Translations under genes and position numbers: made by a program
From: Shewanella zhangzhouensis
GTDB taxonomy: Bacteria; Pseudomonadota; Gammaproteobacteria; Enterobacterales; Shewanellaceae
Direction of reading: 5' to 3'
Length of the DNA stretch: 64,000 nucleotides
Assembly (NCBI RefSeq): GCF_019457615.1
Contig: NZ_CP080414.1
Coordinates: 2,106,501 to 2,170,500, forward strand
Shown: piece by piece, positions 53,133 through 62,727 of the stretch
Position numbering within the stretch: position 1 is the stretch's first letter
Layout: the number at the start of each line of letters is the position of its first letter
Notes under the pieces: model-generated
Seen by the model: the letters and a program-made list of their open reading frames with translations, nothing else
The model's database searches: none
What the model was told of the DNA's origin: nothing

Positions 53133-53792
53133 TTAAAGGTGAGCAATCAAATCCTGAGGTTGCTTCAAATGTATATCGATTGGCCAATCATCGGCTTCAT
53201 CGAGTGATGACAGATAACCCCAGGAAGCCAGTACTGAAACCATGCCGGCATTGCGCGCCGCTTCCATGTCGCGTTTTGCATCCCCAAGATATAAGAGGTG
53301 TCCGGCTTTTCGTCCCAGATGTGATGCGCCAAGTAACATGGGGGCTGCATCGGGTTTCCCCCGGGTGACAGTATCGCCGCTGATAAGCGTGGCGCATTGC
53401 TGAGCAAGACCGAGTCTGTCCAATAAGGGTCTTGCATATCGGGCGGCTTTATTGGTGACAATGCCCCAGGGAATTTGCCGACTGTTTAAATGGTCAAGCA
53501 ACAGCGTCATTCCGGGAAACAGCTTGGCTTCAGTGCCGCTCACCTTAGCGTAGTGCGCTAAAAGCGCCTGCTGTACCTGTGTGGCTACAGCATCTTCGAG
53601 ACCAGGCTGCGCGGCTTTTACCAAGGCAAGGCTGCCGTGGGATGCTATGGGGCGCATTCGGTCCTGCTCCGCTTTGGAAAACCCAAAGTCATCCAGAGCA
53701 AGGTTGAGTGCCGCCACCAAATCCGGCGCTGTATCTACCAGAGTGCCATCAAGGTCAAACAACACTCCGCCCACTGATACACGCTCACTCAA
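53133..53792 (-). CDS. gph: Phosphoglycolate phosphatase
   Basis: HAD-superfamily phosphatase clearing 2-phosphoglycolate made in DNA repair. The 219-residue product has the four HAD motifs: FDLDGTLVDTAPDL (nucleophile and acid Asp), VTNKAARY, a Lys in SGDTVTRGKPDAAPM and LYLGDAKRDMEAARNAG. The start is TTG at 53792, overlapping the last 8 bases of ubiG (TTGAGTGA), so translation is probably coupled; no ATG lies near. The ubiG-gph adjacency is common in gammaproteobacteria. Confidence 0.93.
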   Translation of the reverse strand: MSERVSVGGVLFDLDGTLVDTAPDLVAALNLALDDFGFSKAEQDRMRPIASHGSLALVKAAQPGLEDAVATQVQQALLAHYAKVSGTEAKLFPGMTLLLDHLNSRQIPWGIVTNKAARYARPLLDRLGLAQQCATLISGDTVTRGKPDAAPMLLGASHLGRKAGHLLYLGDAKRDMEAARNAGMVSVLASWGYLSSLDEADDWPIDIHLKQPQDLIAHL

Positions 53793-54498
53793 GGGGTTTT
53801 ACCGTTGCAATCATGTAATTGACTTCAACACTGTTGGTATAGCGGAAAGTGCCGGTGATCGGGTTGTAGGTCACACCGGTGGCGTCTTTACAGAGAAGTT
53901 CGGTTTGGTCGACCATGGCGATAAGCTCAGAAGGGCGAATGAACTTGCCGTGATCGTGTGTTCCCACAGGTAGCATTTTCAGCAGGTATTCGGCGCCGAG
54001 AATGGTTTCCACATAAGAGCGCAGGTTGCGGTTAATGGTGGAGAAGAACACATACCCACCCGGTTTGACCATGTCACAGCAGGCGGCTATCACCGACAGG
54101 GGATCCGGAACGTGCTCGAGCATTTCCATACAAGTGACCACATCATAGGCTTCCTTATTGGACTCTCTGTGCTCTTCTGCAGTGCAGCGCTCATAATTGA
54201 GGGATACACCAGTCTCGAGGGCATGTAATCTTGCCACTTCCAGCGGTTCATTGCCCATATCGATGCCGGTAACCGTTGCACCGAGGCGGGCCATGCTTTC
54301 AGAGAGAATGCCTCCGCCGCAGCCTACATCCAGCACTTTTTTGCCGAAGAGTCCGCCTGAAGTTTGATCGATGTAATTCAGTCGCAGCGGGTTAAGTTGA
54401 TGAAGGGGTTTAAATTCGCCATCGGGATCCCACCAACTGGCGGCCATCTTCTCAAATTTGGCGATTTCCTGAATATCGACGTTCAAGGCTTCTGACAT
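53785..54498 (-). CDS. ubiG: Ubiquinone biosynthesis O-methyltransferase
   Basis: SAM-dependent enzyme catalysing both O-methylations in ubiquinone synthesis. The 237-residue protein starts with EIAKFEKMAASWWDPDGEFK, then HQLNPLRLNYID; the SAM site is VLDVGCGGGILSESMARLGA with GIDMG as the acidic ribose-binding loop, and MEMLEHVPDP follows. ATG at 54498. Divergent from gyrA, as in E. coli. Confidence 0.96.
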   Translation of the reverse strand: MSEALNVDIQEIAKFEKMAASWWDPDGEFKPLHQLNPLRLNYIDQTSGGLFGKKVLDVGCGGGILSESMARLGATVTGIDMGNEPLEVARLHALETGVSLNYERCTAEEHRESNKEAYDVVTCMEMLEHVPDPLSVIAACCDMVKPGGYVFFSTINRNLRSYVETILGAEYLLKMLPVGTHDHGKFIRPSELIAMVDQTELLCKDATGVTYNPITGTFRYTNSVEVNYMIATVKPLE

Positions 54499-54953
54499 AG
54501 CGTCCCCGGTAACCTTAGCTCAACCCACCAAAAGGCGTTTGGGCGGAATAAATCAATTAGGTAGCGCCATTATATCTATTCCGGGCGGTAAACGAAGTAG
54601 CAAGCAATATCGAGCAGGCTTTTCGTGCAAATTTTTGAGTTTTCGCACCCTTGTTGCTGCATTTGGTCCAAAAATTAGCCAATCATGGAATAGGGCCAAA
54701 GGCCGTGTGCTGATCTTGTCTAACTACTGACCAATCAGTTTGAAGGTATAAACCCTCTATCTCAATGAAAAATAGCGAAATATACGGATGAAATGTCTCG
54801 GCGGCAGAACTGCATTGATCACAGTCTTAAGGAGATTTGGACGAGGGGGTTTCGACATTAAATTACTGTGTTAGAATGCCAAATCACGTTTGAAGGCTCG
54901 ACAATGACACGGAAAACGACTTGTCAGCTAATTTTCAGGGGATCGAGCAGTTT
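54499..54953. promoter_or_regulatory. Divergent ubiG/gyrA control region
   Basis: 455 bases. A candidate gyrA promoter has -10 TAGAAT (54872-54877) and a weak -35 TTTCGA (54850-54855) at a 16-base spacing; gyrA promoters are usually supercoiling-sensitive, which a non-ideal spacing would suit. The rest, 54530-54840, is AT-rich; a 63-codon frame there (54539-54730) has no coding character. The ubiG promoter must lie close to 54499. Confidence 0.4.
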
Positions 54954-57659
54954 ATGACTGATTTGGCTTCATCTATTTCGCCAATTAACATCGAAGACGA
55001 ACTCAAGAATTCGTACCTGGATTACGCCATGAGCGTGATCGTGGGACGGGCACTGCCGGATGTGCGTGACGGCCTTAAGCCTGTGCATCGCCGTGTGCTG
55101 TTCGCGATGAACGAACTTAAAAACGACTGGAACAAGCCTTATAAGAAGTCGGCACGTGTGGTCGGTGACGTTATCGGTAAATACCACCCTCATGGCGATA
55201 GCGCTGTGTACGACACCATAGTGCGTATGGCCCAGCCGTTCTCGTTGCGTTACACCCTGGTAGACGGTCAGGGTAACTTCGGTTCTATCGACGGCGACGC
55301 CGCAGCAGCAATGCGTTACACCGAAATCCGCATGGAAAAGCTGGCTCACGAGCTGCTGGCTGATCTGGATAAAGAAACGGTAGATTTCGTGCCCAACTAC
55401 GACGGTACCGAACAAATTCCTGCCGTTCTGCCTACCAAGATTCCTAACCTGCTGGTGAACGGTTCATCCGGTATCGCCGTGGGTATGGCCACCAATATTC
55501 CGCCCCACAACCTGACCGAAGTGGTTAAAGGTTGTTTGGCGCTGATTGAAGAGCCTGAACTATCCATCGAGCAGTTGATGGAGTACATCCCGGGCCCTGA
55601 CTTCCCGACGGCCGCCATTATCAATGGCAAAAAAGGCATTGAAGAAGCCTATCGTACCGGTCGCGGCAAGGCCATCATGCGTGCCCGCGCCGAAGTCGAA
55701 ACCGAAGACAACGGCCGTGAGCGCATTATTGTCACCGAGATCCCGTATCAGGTGAACAAGGCCCGTTTGATTGAAAAAATCGCCGAGCTGGTAAAAGACA
55801 AGAAGATTGAAGGCATCAGCGGTCTGCGTGATGAGTCCGACAAGGACGGCATGCGTATCGTGGTGGAAATCAAGCGCGGTGAAGTAGGCGAAGTGGTTCT
55901 GAACAACCTCTACGCCCAAACCCAGATGCAGTCTTCCTTCGGTATCAACATGGTGGCACTGGCCAATGGTCAGCCAAAGCTGTTTAACCTCAAGGAGATG
56001 CTGGAAGCCTTTATTCTGCACCGCCGTGAAGTGGTTACCCGCCGCACCGTGTATGAACTGCGTAAGGCCCGCGACCGCGCCCACATTCTGGAAGCGCTGG
56101 CGGTTGCCCTTGCCAATATCGACCCCATCATTGCCCTTATCAAGGCCTCTGCCAGTCCATCCGACGCCAAGGCAGGCCTGATTGCCAAGGGTTGGGAGCT
56201 CGGCACAGTAAAAGCCATGCTGGAGAAGGCCGGTGACGACGCCGCCCGTCCAGAGTGGCTGGAGCCAGAGTTTGGTATTCGCGACGGTCTGTACTTTATG
56301 ACTGAGCCACAGGCCCAGGCGATTCTGGACCTGCGTCTGCACAAGCTGACTGGTCTTGAGCACGAGAAGATCCTGCAGGAATACGAAGAGCTGCTGGAAA
56401 TCATTGCCGGTTTGCTCCACATCCTCAGAAGCCCAGAGCGTCTGATGGAAGTCATCAAAGAAGAACTTGAGCTTATTCTTGAGCAGTTTGGCGATAACCG
56501 CCGCACTGAAATCAACGCCTCTGCCGTGGACATCAGCCTCGAAGATCTGATTAACGAAGAAGACGTGGTAGTGACCCTGTCGCACCTCGGCTACGCCAAG
56601 TATCAGCCGCTGACCGACTACCAGGCCCAGCGCCGTGGTGGTAAGGGTAAGGCCGCGACCAAGGTGAAAGACGAAGATTTCGTTGAAAAACTGCTCGTTG
56701 CCAACACCCACGATACCATTTTGTGCTTCTCTGACTTCGGTAAGCTCTACTGGCTTAAGGTATACCAGTTGCCTCTGGCAAGCCGTCAGGCCCGTGGTCG
56801 CCCAATCGTTAACCTGCTGCCATTGCAGGAAGGTGAGCGCATTACCGCGATTCTGCCGGTGCGTGAATACGAAGAAGGCAAGTACATCCTGATGGCTACC
56901 TCTCACGGTACCGTGAAGAAGACGGCCCTGACCGAGTACAGCCGTCCACGTTCCAACGGTATTATTGCTGTGAACCTCAAAGACGGCGATCAGCTGATTG
57001 GCGTGGATATTACTGACGGCAGCAGCGAAATCATGCTGTTCTCTGACGCCGGTAAAGTGGTGCGCTTCAAAGAAGGCGAAGAAGTTGCTGTAGTTGATGA
57101 AAACGGCAACCCTGTGCTGGATGAAGAAGGCAAGCCGCAAATCAACTTCAAGGGCGTGCGCCCCATGGGCCGTGGTGCCACAGGTGTTCGTGGTATTGCC
57201 CTGGAAGATGGTCAACGTGTGGTGTCGCTGATTGTACCGAAAGACGACAGCGCCATTCTGACTGTGACTGCCAACGGCTTTGGTAAGCGTACCGAGCTTG
57301 CTGAATACCCAGCCAAGAGCCGTGCCACCAAGGGTGTGGTATCCATCAAGGTCACCGAGCGTAACGGCCCTGTGGTAGGCGCCGTGCAGGTGGGCGAGAA
57401 CGATGAAATCATGCTCATCAGCGACAAGGGTACACTGGTGCGTACCCCTGCCAACGGTGTGTCTATCATCGGCCGTAACACCCAGGGCGTGACCATCATC
57501 CGTACCGCGGATGACGAGCAGGTTGTTGGTCTGCAGCGCATCGATGAAATACAGGATGACGGCAGCGAATATCTGGAAGAGGATGTTGAAGGCGCCGAAG
57601 GCGACATCATCGCCGAAGCTGATACACAGCCGACAGACGATGCCAACGACGAGGCATAA
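54954..57659 (+). CDS. gyrA: DNA gyrase subunit A
   Basis: Introduces negative supercoils with GyrB. 901 residues: winged-helix and tower domains, then the C-terminal beta-pinwheel with the GyrA-box QRRGGKG. The catalytic Tyr is in AAAAMRYTEIRM (about 122). The quinolone-resistance region reads HPHGDSAVYDTIVRMAQPF with Ser83 and Asp87, the susceptible-type residues. An acidic tail follows (VEGAEGDIIAEADTQPTDDA). The frame extends upstream to a TTG at 54921, but the ATG at 54954 (MTDLASSISPINIEDELKNS) matches the family. Own terminator. Confidence 0.98.
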   Translation: MTDLASSISPINIEDELKNSYLDYAMSVIVGRALPDVRDGLKPVHRRVLFAMNELKNDWNKPYKKSARVVGDVIGKYHPHGDSAVYDTIVRMAQPFSLRYTLVDGQGNFGSIDGDAAAAMRYTEIRMEKLAHELLADLDKETVDFVPNYDGTEQIPAVLPTKIPNLLVNGSSGIAVGMATNIPPHNLTEVVKGCLALIEEPELSIEQLMEYIPGPDFPTAAIINGKKGIEEAYRTGRGKAIMRARAEVETEDNGRERIIVTEIPYQVNKARLIEKIAELVKDKKIEGISGLRDESDKDGMRIVVEIKRGEVGEVVLNNLYAQTQMQSSFGINMVALANGQPKLFNLKEMLEAFILHRREVVTRRTVYELRKARDRAHILEALAVALANIDPIIALIKASASPSDAKAGLIAKGWELGTVKAMLEKAGDDAARPEWLEPEFGIRDGLYFMTEPQAQAILDLRLHKLTGLEHEKILQEYEELLEIIAGLLHILRSPERLMEVIKEELELILEQFGDNRRTEINASAVDISLEDLINEEDVVVTLSHLGYAKYQPLTDYQAQRRGGKGKAATKVKDEDFVEKLLVANTHDTILCFSDFGKLYWLKVYQLPLASRQARGRPIVNLLPLQEGERITAILPVREYEEGKYILMATSHGTVKKTALTEYSRPRSNGIIAVNLKDGDQLIGVDITDGSSEIMLFSDAGKVVRFKEGEEVAVVDENGNPVLDEEGKPQINFKGVRPMGRGATGVRGIALEDGQRVVSLIVPKDDSAILTVTANGFGKRTELAEYPAKSRATKGVVSIKVTERNGPVVGAVQVGENDEIMLISDKGTLVRTPANGVSIIGRNTQGVTIIRTADDEQVVGLQRIDEIQDDGSEYLEEDVEGAEGDIIAEADTQPTDDANDEA

Positions 57660-57663
57660 TTGA

Positions 57664-57696
57664 AGACGGGCGCCCAATGGGCGCTCGTTTTTTTTG
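57664..57696 (+). terminator. Terminator of gyrA
   Basis: ACGGGCGCCC-AAT-GGGCGCTCGT with a G-T pair in the stem, followed by TTTTTTT, 6 bases after the stop. Confidence 0.9.
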
Positions 57697-57770
57697 CCAA
57701 ACAGATTTTTTATTTTTCCAAACGTGTGACTACCTACGGGTATCACCAAAGGCTAGCAAGGAGATCATGA

Positions 57771-58865
57771 GTGAGCGCGGTTTATAATTTCTGTGCCGGA
57801 CCGGCGATGTTGCCGGCTGCCGTGATGAAGAAGGCACAAGCTGAGTTACTGGACTGGAACGGGCAGGGGGTGTCTGTGATGGAGGTGAGCCACCGTGGTG
57901 CGCCCTTCATTCAACTGGCCAAAGACTCGGAAGCCGATTTGCGCGAGCTGATGAATATCCCCGACAACTACCATGTGCTCTTTATGCATGGTGGTGGTCG
58001 CGGTCAGTTTTCTGCTGTTGTGAATAATTTTTTGGGTGATAACGGCAAAGCCCTGTATCTCGTCAGCGGTCAATGGTCAAAAGCCGCCACTGAAGAAGCA
58101 AAAAAGCTTGCCGGTGATGACAATATTGATGTCATTAATGTCGTTGAAAAAGTAAATGGAATGAATAAGGTAGTCATTCCAGTTCTGAGCGGCAACGGCA
58201 GCGAGTACCGCTATTTGCACTATTGCCCCAATGAGACAGTAGATGGCATCGAAATTTTTGATGACATCGACAGTCCCTGGCCGATCGTGGCGGATATGTC
58301 GTCCAACATCATGTCCCGCGAGATTGATGTCAGCCGCTTTGCCCTTATCTATGCCGGTGCCCAAAAGAACATTGGTCCATCGGGTTTGTCTATCGTGATT
58401 GTGCGTAAAGACATGCTGGAGCTGCCGCAGCTGACCCAGTCTTCCATCATGGATTATCGCCTGACCGCCGAAAACGACTCCATGTACAACACGCCGCCAA
58501 CCTTTGCCTGGTACCTGGCCGCCGAAGTGTTCAAATGGCTTAAGTCTGTCGGTGGCATAAAGGGGATGGCCCAGGTTAACGTCGAAAAGGCGCGTCGCCT
58601 CTACACCTGCATCGACAGTCTTGATTTCTACAAAAACGGTGTGGCGCCTGAAAACCGCTCGCAGATGAACGTGACCTTCCAACTGGCTGATGAGTCGCTG
58701 GATAAAGACTTTCTTAAAGAAGCCGAAGCTTTGGGGCTGGTTGCGCTCAAAGGCCACCGCATTGTGGGCGGCATGCGTGCCAGCATCTACAACGCCATGC
58801 CGCTGGAAGGCGTTGATGCACTGGTTAGCTTTATGCAGGCCTTTGCTGCCAAGCACAGTAGCTAA
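57771..58865 (+). CDS. serC: Phosphoserine / phosphohydroxythreonine aminotransferase
   Basis: PLP enzyme of serine synthesis, also used for pyridoxal 5'-phosphate synthesis. The 364-residue product has the start SAVYNFCAGPAMLP, MHGGGRGQFSAV and the PLP Lys in YAGAQKNIGPSGLS, ending in GGMRASIYNAMPLEGVDAL. The start is GTG at 57771, 7 bases after AAGGAG. An ATG at 57767, in another frame, gives only a 6-codon peptide. In E. coli aroA directly follows; here a minus-strand aminotransferase gene lies between. Confidence 0.95.
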   Translation: MSAVYNFCAGPAMLPAAVMKKAQAELLDWNGQGVSVMEVSHRGAPFIQLAKDSEADLRELMNIPDNYHVLFMHGGGRGQFSAVVNNFLGDNGKALYLVSGQWSKAATEEAKKLAGDDNIDVINVVEKVNGMNKVVIPVLSGNGSEYRYLHYCPNETVDGIEIFDDIDSPWPIVADMSSNIMSREIDVSRFALIYAGAQKNIGPSGLSIVIVRKDMLELPQLTQSSIMDYRLTAENDSMYNTPPTFAWYLAAEVFKWLKSVGGIKGMAQVNVEKARRLYTCIDSLDFYKNGVAPENRSQMNVTFQLADESLDKDFLKEAEALGLVALKGHRIVGGMRASIYNAMPLEGVDALVSFMQAFAAKHSS

Positions 58866-58882
58866 TCAGTTTAATCGCGCAT

Positions 58883-58912
58883 AAAAAAGGACTGCCTCGG
58901 CAGTCCTTTTTG
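58883..58912. terminator. Bidirectional terminator between serC and aspC
   Basis: AAAAAAGGACTGCC-TC-GGCAGTCCTTTTT, between convergent genes. Confidence 0.92.
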
Positions 58913-58931
58913 TTATCGCATTCTTTGTTGG

Positions 58932-60122
58932 TTACAGCACGGCGATAATGGATTTGGCCAGATAATCCACGTTATCTTCGCTTATACCGGCGATGCTGAT
59001 CCGGCTCGAGCCTACCATGTAAATGCTGTAGTCCTTCATCAGGGTGTTGACCTGGGCCTCGTTGATGCCAAGGAAGGAGAACATGCCCTTTTGACGGGCG
59101 ATAAAAGAAAAATCGCGGCTGGCGCCCAGTGCGTGCAGTTTGTCGACCAGCATGGCGCGGTTGCCGTTGATGCGATCGCGCATCACTTTGAGCTCATCCA
59201 GCCACTGGGCCTTGAGTTCGTTTGAGCCCAGAATGGTTTCCACAATGGCGGCGCCGTGGGCTGGTGGCATTGAGTAGATGCAGCGCACCACATACAGCAG
59301 CACCGACAGCGACACGTCTGCCTGGGCACTGTCTTTACCGATAATGGAGCAGGCACCGATGCGCTCGCGGTACAGACCAAAGTTCTTCGAGCAGGAAGAG
59401 GCAAGCACCATGTTATCCACGGCCGCCGCCATAGCGCGCACGCCGTAGGCATCTTCATCCACGCCATCGCCAAAGCCCTGATAGGCCATGTCGATAAAGG
59501 GCAGGAAGCCTTTGTCTTTGGCAACCTCGACCACCGAATCCCACTGAGCCGTGCTTAAATCCTGGCCGGATGGGTTATGGCAGCAGGCGTGCAGCAGCAC
59601 AGCATCTTCTGCGCCAACCTGTTTAAGCGCCGCAAACATTTCATCAAACTTCAGGCACTTATTGTCGTAATCGTAGTAGGGGTAGGTTTTTACCGTTAAA
59701 CCAGCGGCCTGGAACAGCCCTGTGTGGTTGGCCCAGGTTGGGTCGCTCACCCAAATGGTAGCGCCGGGTTTGCATTTGGCGATGAATTCAGCGGCTACCC
59801 GCAGGGCGCCGGTGCCGCCCGGGGTAGACACGGTGCGAATACGGCGCGCCTGAACCACGGGATGAGAAGCGCCGAAGGCCAGCTCGTTCATCAACTCATT
59901 AAAAGGTGCTGAGCCGGTTGGGCCAATATAGACCTTGGTGGTTTCAGAATCGGTACGCAGCTTCTCGGCGGTTTTAACACAGTCAAGAATAGGCGTATTG
60001 CCGGCGGGATCCTTATACACACCCACGCCCAGGTCGACTTTCTGTGGGTGGCTGTCTTCACGGTATTTGGTTAAAAGACCCAGAATAGGATCGGCAGGCA
60101 ACGCCGAAAGATGCTCAAACAT
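58932..60122 (-). CDS. aspC: Aspartate / aromatic amino acid aminotransferase
   Basis: PLP-dependent class I aminotransferase (Ia subfamily), converting aspartate or aromatic amino acids with 2-oxoglutarate. 396 residues, the length of E. coli AspC, from the ATG at 60122 (MFEHLSALPADPILGLLTKY) with AGAAGGAATT before it. Visible are GPTGSAPFNELMNELAFG, TPGGTGALRVAAEF, CCHNPSGQDL, the PLP Lys in SSCSKNFGLYRERIGA and the substrate Arg in SSRISIAGIS. AspC and TyrB are not separable by sequence alone. It stands between serC and aroA in opposite orientation, breaking the usual serC-aroA pair. Confidence 0.9.
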   Translation of the reverse strand: MFEHLSALPADPILGLLTKYREDSHPQKVDLGVGVYKDPAGNTPILDCVKTAEKLRTDSETTKVYIGPTGSAPFNELMNELAFGASHPVVQARRIRTVSTPGGTGALRVAAEFIAKCKPGATIWVSDPTWANHTGLFQAAGLTVKTYPYYDYDNKCLKFDEMFAALKQVGAEDAVLLHACCHNPSGQDLSTAQWDSVVEVAKDKGFLPFIDMAYQGFGDGVDEDAYGVRAMAAAVDNMVLASSCSKNFGLYRERIGACSIIGKDSAQADVSLSVLLYVVRCIYSMPPAHGAAIVETILGSNELKAQWLDELKVMRDRINGNRAMLVDKLHALGASRDFSFIARQKGMFSFLGINEAQVNTLMKDYSIYMVGSSRISIAGISEDNVDYLAKSIIAVL

Positions 60123-60592
60123 AATTCCTTCTACCTTGTAATCGTTGTTGGTAAAGCCGCAGGGATAGGGTGTAGCTGCTTGCACGGGGGCGCTGTAGCC
60201 TGGTTAATGCCAAGCCGGATGCCTGTGCCAAGCATGACCCGAATGCCTTAGCATAGCCTGAAAGGGTTGCCGGGAAAAAGAGCCCTGAGCGCAAATCCCG
60301 CCGTGATTGAAAAGGCCGTTGCCCGATTGGCAACAAATCTTGCAATACTGAGCAGCATTTGGGGCAGTTTTTTGCCGATTTTGTGTTGATTGAACAAAAA
60401 TCAGCATCAATCCGCCATTTTTTACTGAAAAACGGTTGAATCGCGGCTGGGGATCAGTAATTTAATTACCACGAAGACTCAAAAGGGATCGTTTTTCCCT
60501 CAAACGTAACGCGGGGCTTACAGCGTTGTAGCAAAGCCTTGCCAACTTCGGCCAATCTGGCCTTCACTCGCTTTTAATGAGAAGTACGAGAA
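60123..60592. other. Gap between aspC and aroA
   Basis: 470 bases holding divergent promoters for aspC (minus) and aroA (plus). No TyrR box (TGTAAA-N6-TTTACA) was found. No convincing gene; the frames here lack coding character. Confidence 0.5.
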
Positions 60593-61873
60593 ATGGACCA
60601 ATTACGTCTTGAGCCCGTATCCCGGGTCAACGGGGAGGTTAACATCCCCGGCTCCAAAAGTATCTCCAACCGCGCCTTGCTGCTGGCAACCCTGGCAAGC
60701 GGTGAGACCACTCTGGCAAACCTGCTGGATTCTGATGATATCCGCCATATGCTGAGTGCCCTTGAAAGCCTCGGCGTAAGCTTCACCCTGTCAGATGACA
60801 AGACCCTGTGCACTCTTAAGGGCCTTGGCGGCCCCATTCATGCCGATAAAGCCTTTGAGCTGTTTTTGGGTAACGCAGGCACGGCGATGCGCCCTTTGTG
60901 CGCGGCGCTGACTCTGGGAACCGGCGAATTTACCCTCACCGGTGAGCCGCGTATGGAAGAGCGCCCCATCGGCGATCTGGTGGATGCACTGCGTCAACTT
61001 GGCGCCGATATCCGTTACCTTAAAAACGATGGCTTTCCACCGCTCACCATCAATGCCACTGGGCTTGCCGGCGGAGTAGTGGAAATCGATGGCAGCCTCT
61101 CCAGCCAGTTTCTGACCGCGCTTTTAATGGTGGCTCCCCTTGCGAAGGACTCAGTGACCATCGCGGTAAAAGGAGAGCTGGTTTCCAAGCCCTATATCGA
61201 TATCACCCTGGATTTGATGGCCAAATTTGGGGTAAAAGTCAGCAACGACAACTATCAGCGCTTTGAAATTGCTGCCGGACAGCGCTATGTGTCACCGGGT
61301 AAAGTGCTGGTAGAAGGGGACGCGTCGTCAGCTTCTTACTTTCTCGCAGCCGGTGCCATTGGCGGCGGTGAAGTCAAAGTCACCGGCGTTGGCCGTTTGG
61401 CGGTGCAGGGTGATGTGAAGTTTGCAGATGCCCTTGCCGCCATGGGCGCCGACATCGAATGGGGTGACGATTACATTATCGCCCGCGGCAGCAAGCTTCA
61501 CGGCATCGATATGGACATGAACCACATTCCAGATGCGGCCATGACCATAGCCACCGCGGCGCTGTTTGCCGAGGGGCCAACCCGGATGAGCAACATCTAC
61601 AACTGGCGCATCAAGGAAACGGACCGTCTGGCCGCCATGGCGACTGAGCTTCGAAAAGTCGGCGCTGTTGTGGAAGAGGGGCACGATTACATCCATATCA
61701 CACCGCCGGCCAAGCCTGTCCATGCCGAAATCGATACCTATAACGATCACCGCATGGCCATGTGTTTTTCACTGCTGGCCTTCGCCGATTGCGGTGTGAC
61801 AATTAACGACCCCGGCTGTACCTCAAAAACATTTCCAGATTATTTCAATCGCTTCGCTAACTTAGCTGAATAA
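60593..61873 (+). CDS. aroA: 3-phosphoshikimate 1-carboxyvinyltransferase (EPSP synthase)
   Basis: Sixth step of the shikimate pathway. The 426-residue product has PGSKSISNRALLLATLASG (shikimate-3-phosphate binding), LFLGNAGTAMRPLCAALTLG and NDHRMAMCFSLLAFA, and DRLAAMATELRKVGA. The LGNAGTAMRP block (unmodified Gly and Pro) marks a class I, glyphosate-sensitive type. ATG at 60593. Followed by cmk after 158 bases. Confidence 0.97.
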   Translation: MDQLRLEPVSRVNGEVNIPGSKSISNRALLLATLASGETTLANLLDSDDIRHMLSALESLGVSFTLSDDKTLCTLKGLGGPIHADKAFELFLGNAGTAMRPLCAALTLGTGEFTLTGEPRMEERPIGDLVDALRQLGADIRYLKNDGFPPLTINATGLAGGVVEIDGSLSSQFLTALLMVAPLAKDSVTIAVKGELVSKPYIDITLDLMAKFGVKVSNDNYQRFEIAAGQRYVSPGKVLVEGDASSASYFLAAGAIGGGEVKVTGVGRLAVQGDVKFADALAAMGADIEWGDDYIIARGSKLHGIDMDMNHIPDAAMTIATAALFAEGPTRMSNIYNWRIKETDRLAAMATELRKVGAVVEEGHDYIHITPPAKPVHAEIDTYNDHRMAMCFSLLAFADCGVTINDPGCTSKTFPDYFNRFANLAE

Positions 61874-62031
61874 GTCTGAATGCGGTAAAAGTGGGCTGTC
61901 ATCTGATGGCCCATTCTTTTGCCGAAAATTTACACGGATCTTTATCAGGCCTTGATGTATAATGCCGCCCGCTCATTTTCGGTGAACCCATAGCATTCAT
62001 GGAAGATGATATGTCTATTGTGGAGGATTTT

Positions 62032-62727
62032 ATGTCTGAAAGGGCTCCAGTAGTGACTATCGACGGCCCCAGTGGTGCCGGTAAGGGTACCATTGCCCAT
62101 TTGCTTGCCAAACACTATGGCTGGCAGTTACTCGATAGCGGTGCCATTTATCGCGTATTGGCGTTGGCTGCGCTGCACCATAACGTTGAACTTGAAAACG
62201 AAGAAGCCATCACCCTGCTGGCCGCGCATTTGGATGTGCAGTTTCTGGCCGGTGGTGACAAAGACGCCATCAAGGTGGTGCTCGAAGGTGAGGATGTGAC
62301 CGGTGCCATTCGCACCCAGGAATGCTCCAATGCGGCTTCCAAAGTCGCGGCATTCCCGCGCGTCAGGGAAGCTCTGCTGCGCAGGCAGCGTGCATTTTGT
62401 CAGGCACCTGGGCTGATTGCCGATGGTCGCGACATGGGCACTGTGGTTTTTCCAACAGCACCTGCCAAACTTTATCTTACTGCATCTGCCGAAGAGCGGG
62501 CGCAGAGACGCTATAATCAGTTGCAGGACAAGGGCTTCGATGTTAAAATCGACCGCCTTTTGGCCGAGATCCAGGAACGCGATGACCGCGATATGAATCG
62601 CCCGGTTGCGCCTCTGGTTCCTGCTGATGATGCCCTGGTGATTGACACCACGGGTATTGGCATAGACGATGTGTTCGCCCAATGTGTGGCCCACATCAAT
62701 GACAGATTATCCGCATCTGGCTTGTAA
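62032..62727 (+). CDS. cmk: Cytidylate kinase
   Basis: Phosphorylates CMP and dCMP. The 231-residue product has the P-loop IDGPSGAGKGT, LLDSGAIYRVLALAA, DGRDMGTVVFP and the lid region ERDDRDMNRPVAPL. The frame is open upstream to 61999, but the ATG at 62032 (MSERAPVVTIDG) has GGAGG 5 bases before it and matches the family length (227 in E. coli). rpsA follows after 100 bases, a conserved pair. Confidence 0.96.
   Translation: MSERAPVVTIDGPSGAGKGTIAHLLAKHYGWQLLDSGAIYRVLALAALHHNVELENEEAITLLAAHLDVQFLAGGDKDAIKVVLEGEDVTGAIRTQECSNAASKVAAFPRVREALLRRQRAFCQAPGLIADGRDMGTVVFPTAPAKLYLTASAEERAQRRYNQLQDKGFDVKIDRLLAEIQERDDRDMNRPVAPLVPADDALVIDTTGIGIDDVFAQCVAHINDRLSASGL

Noticed and set aside
54539..54730. 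63-codon frame in the ubiG-gyrA gap
   Set aside because: No ribosome binding site worth noting, no family resemblance and AT-rich non-coding composition.
55560..57749. 729-codon open frame on the minus strand opposite gyrA
   Set aside because: gyrA is certain; the antisense frame has no family character.
60123..60592. TyrR box in the aspC-aroA gap
   Set aside because: No TGTAAA-N6-TTTACA-like sequence could be found on either strand.
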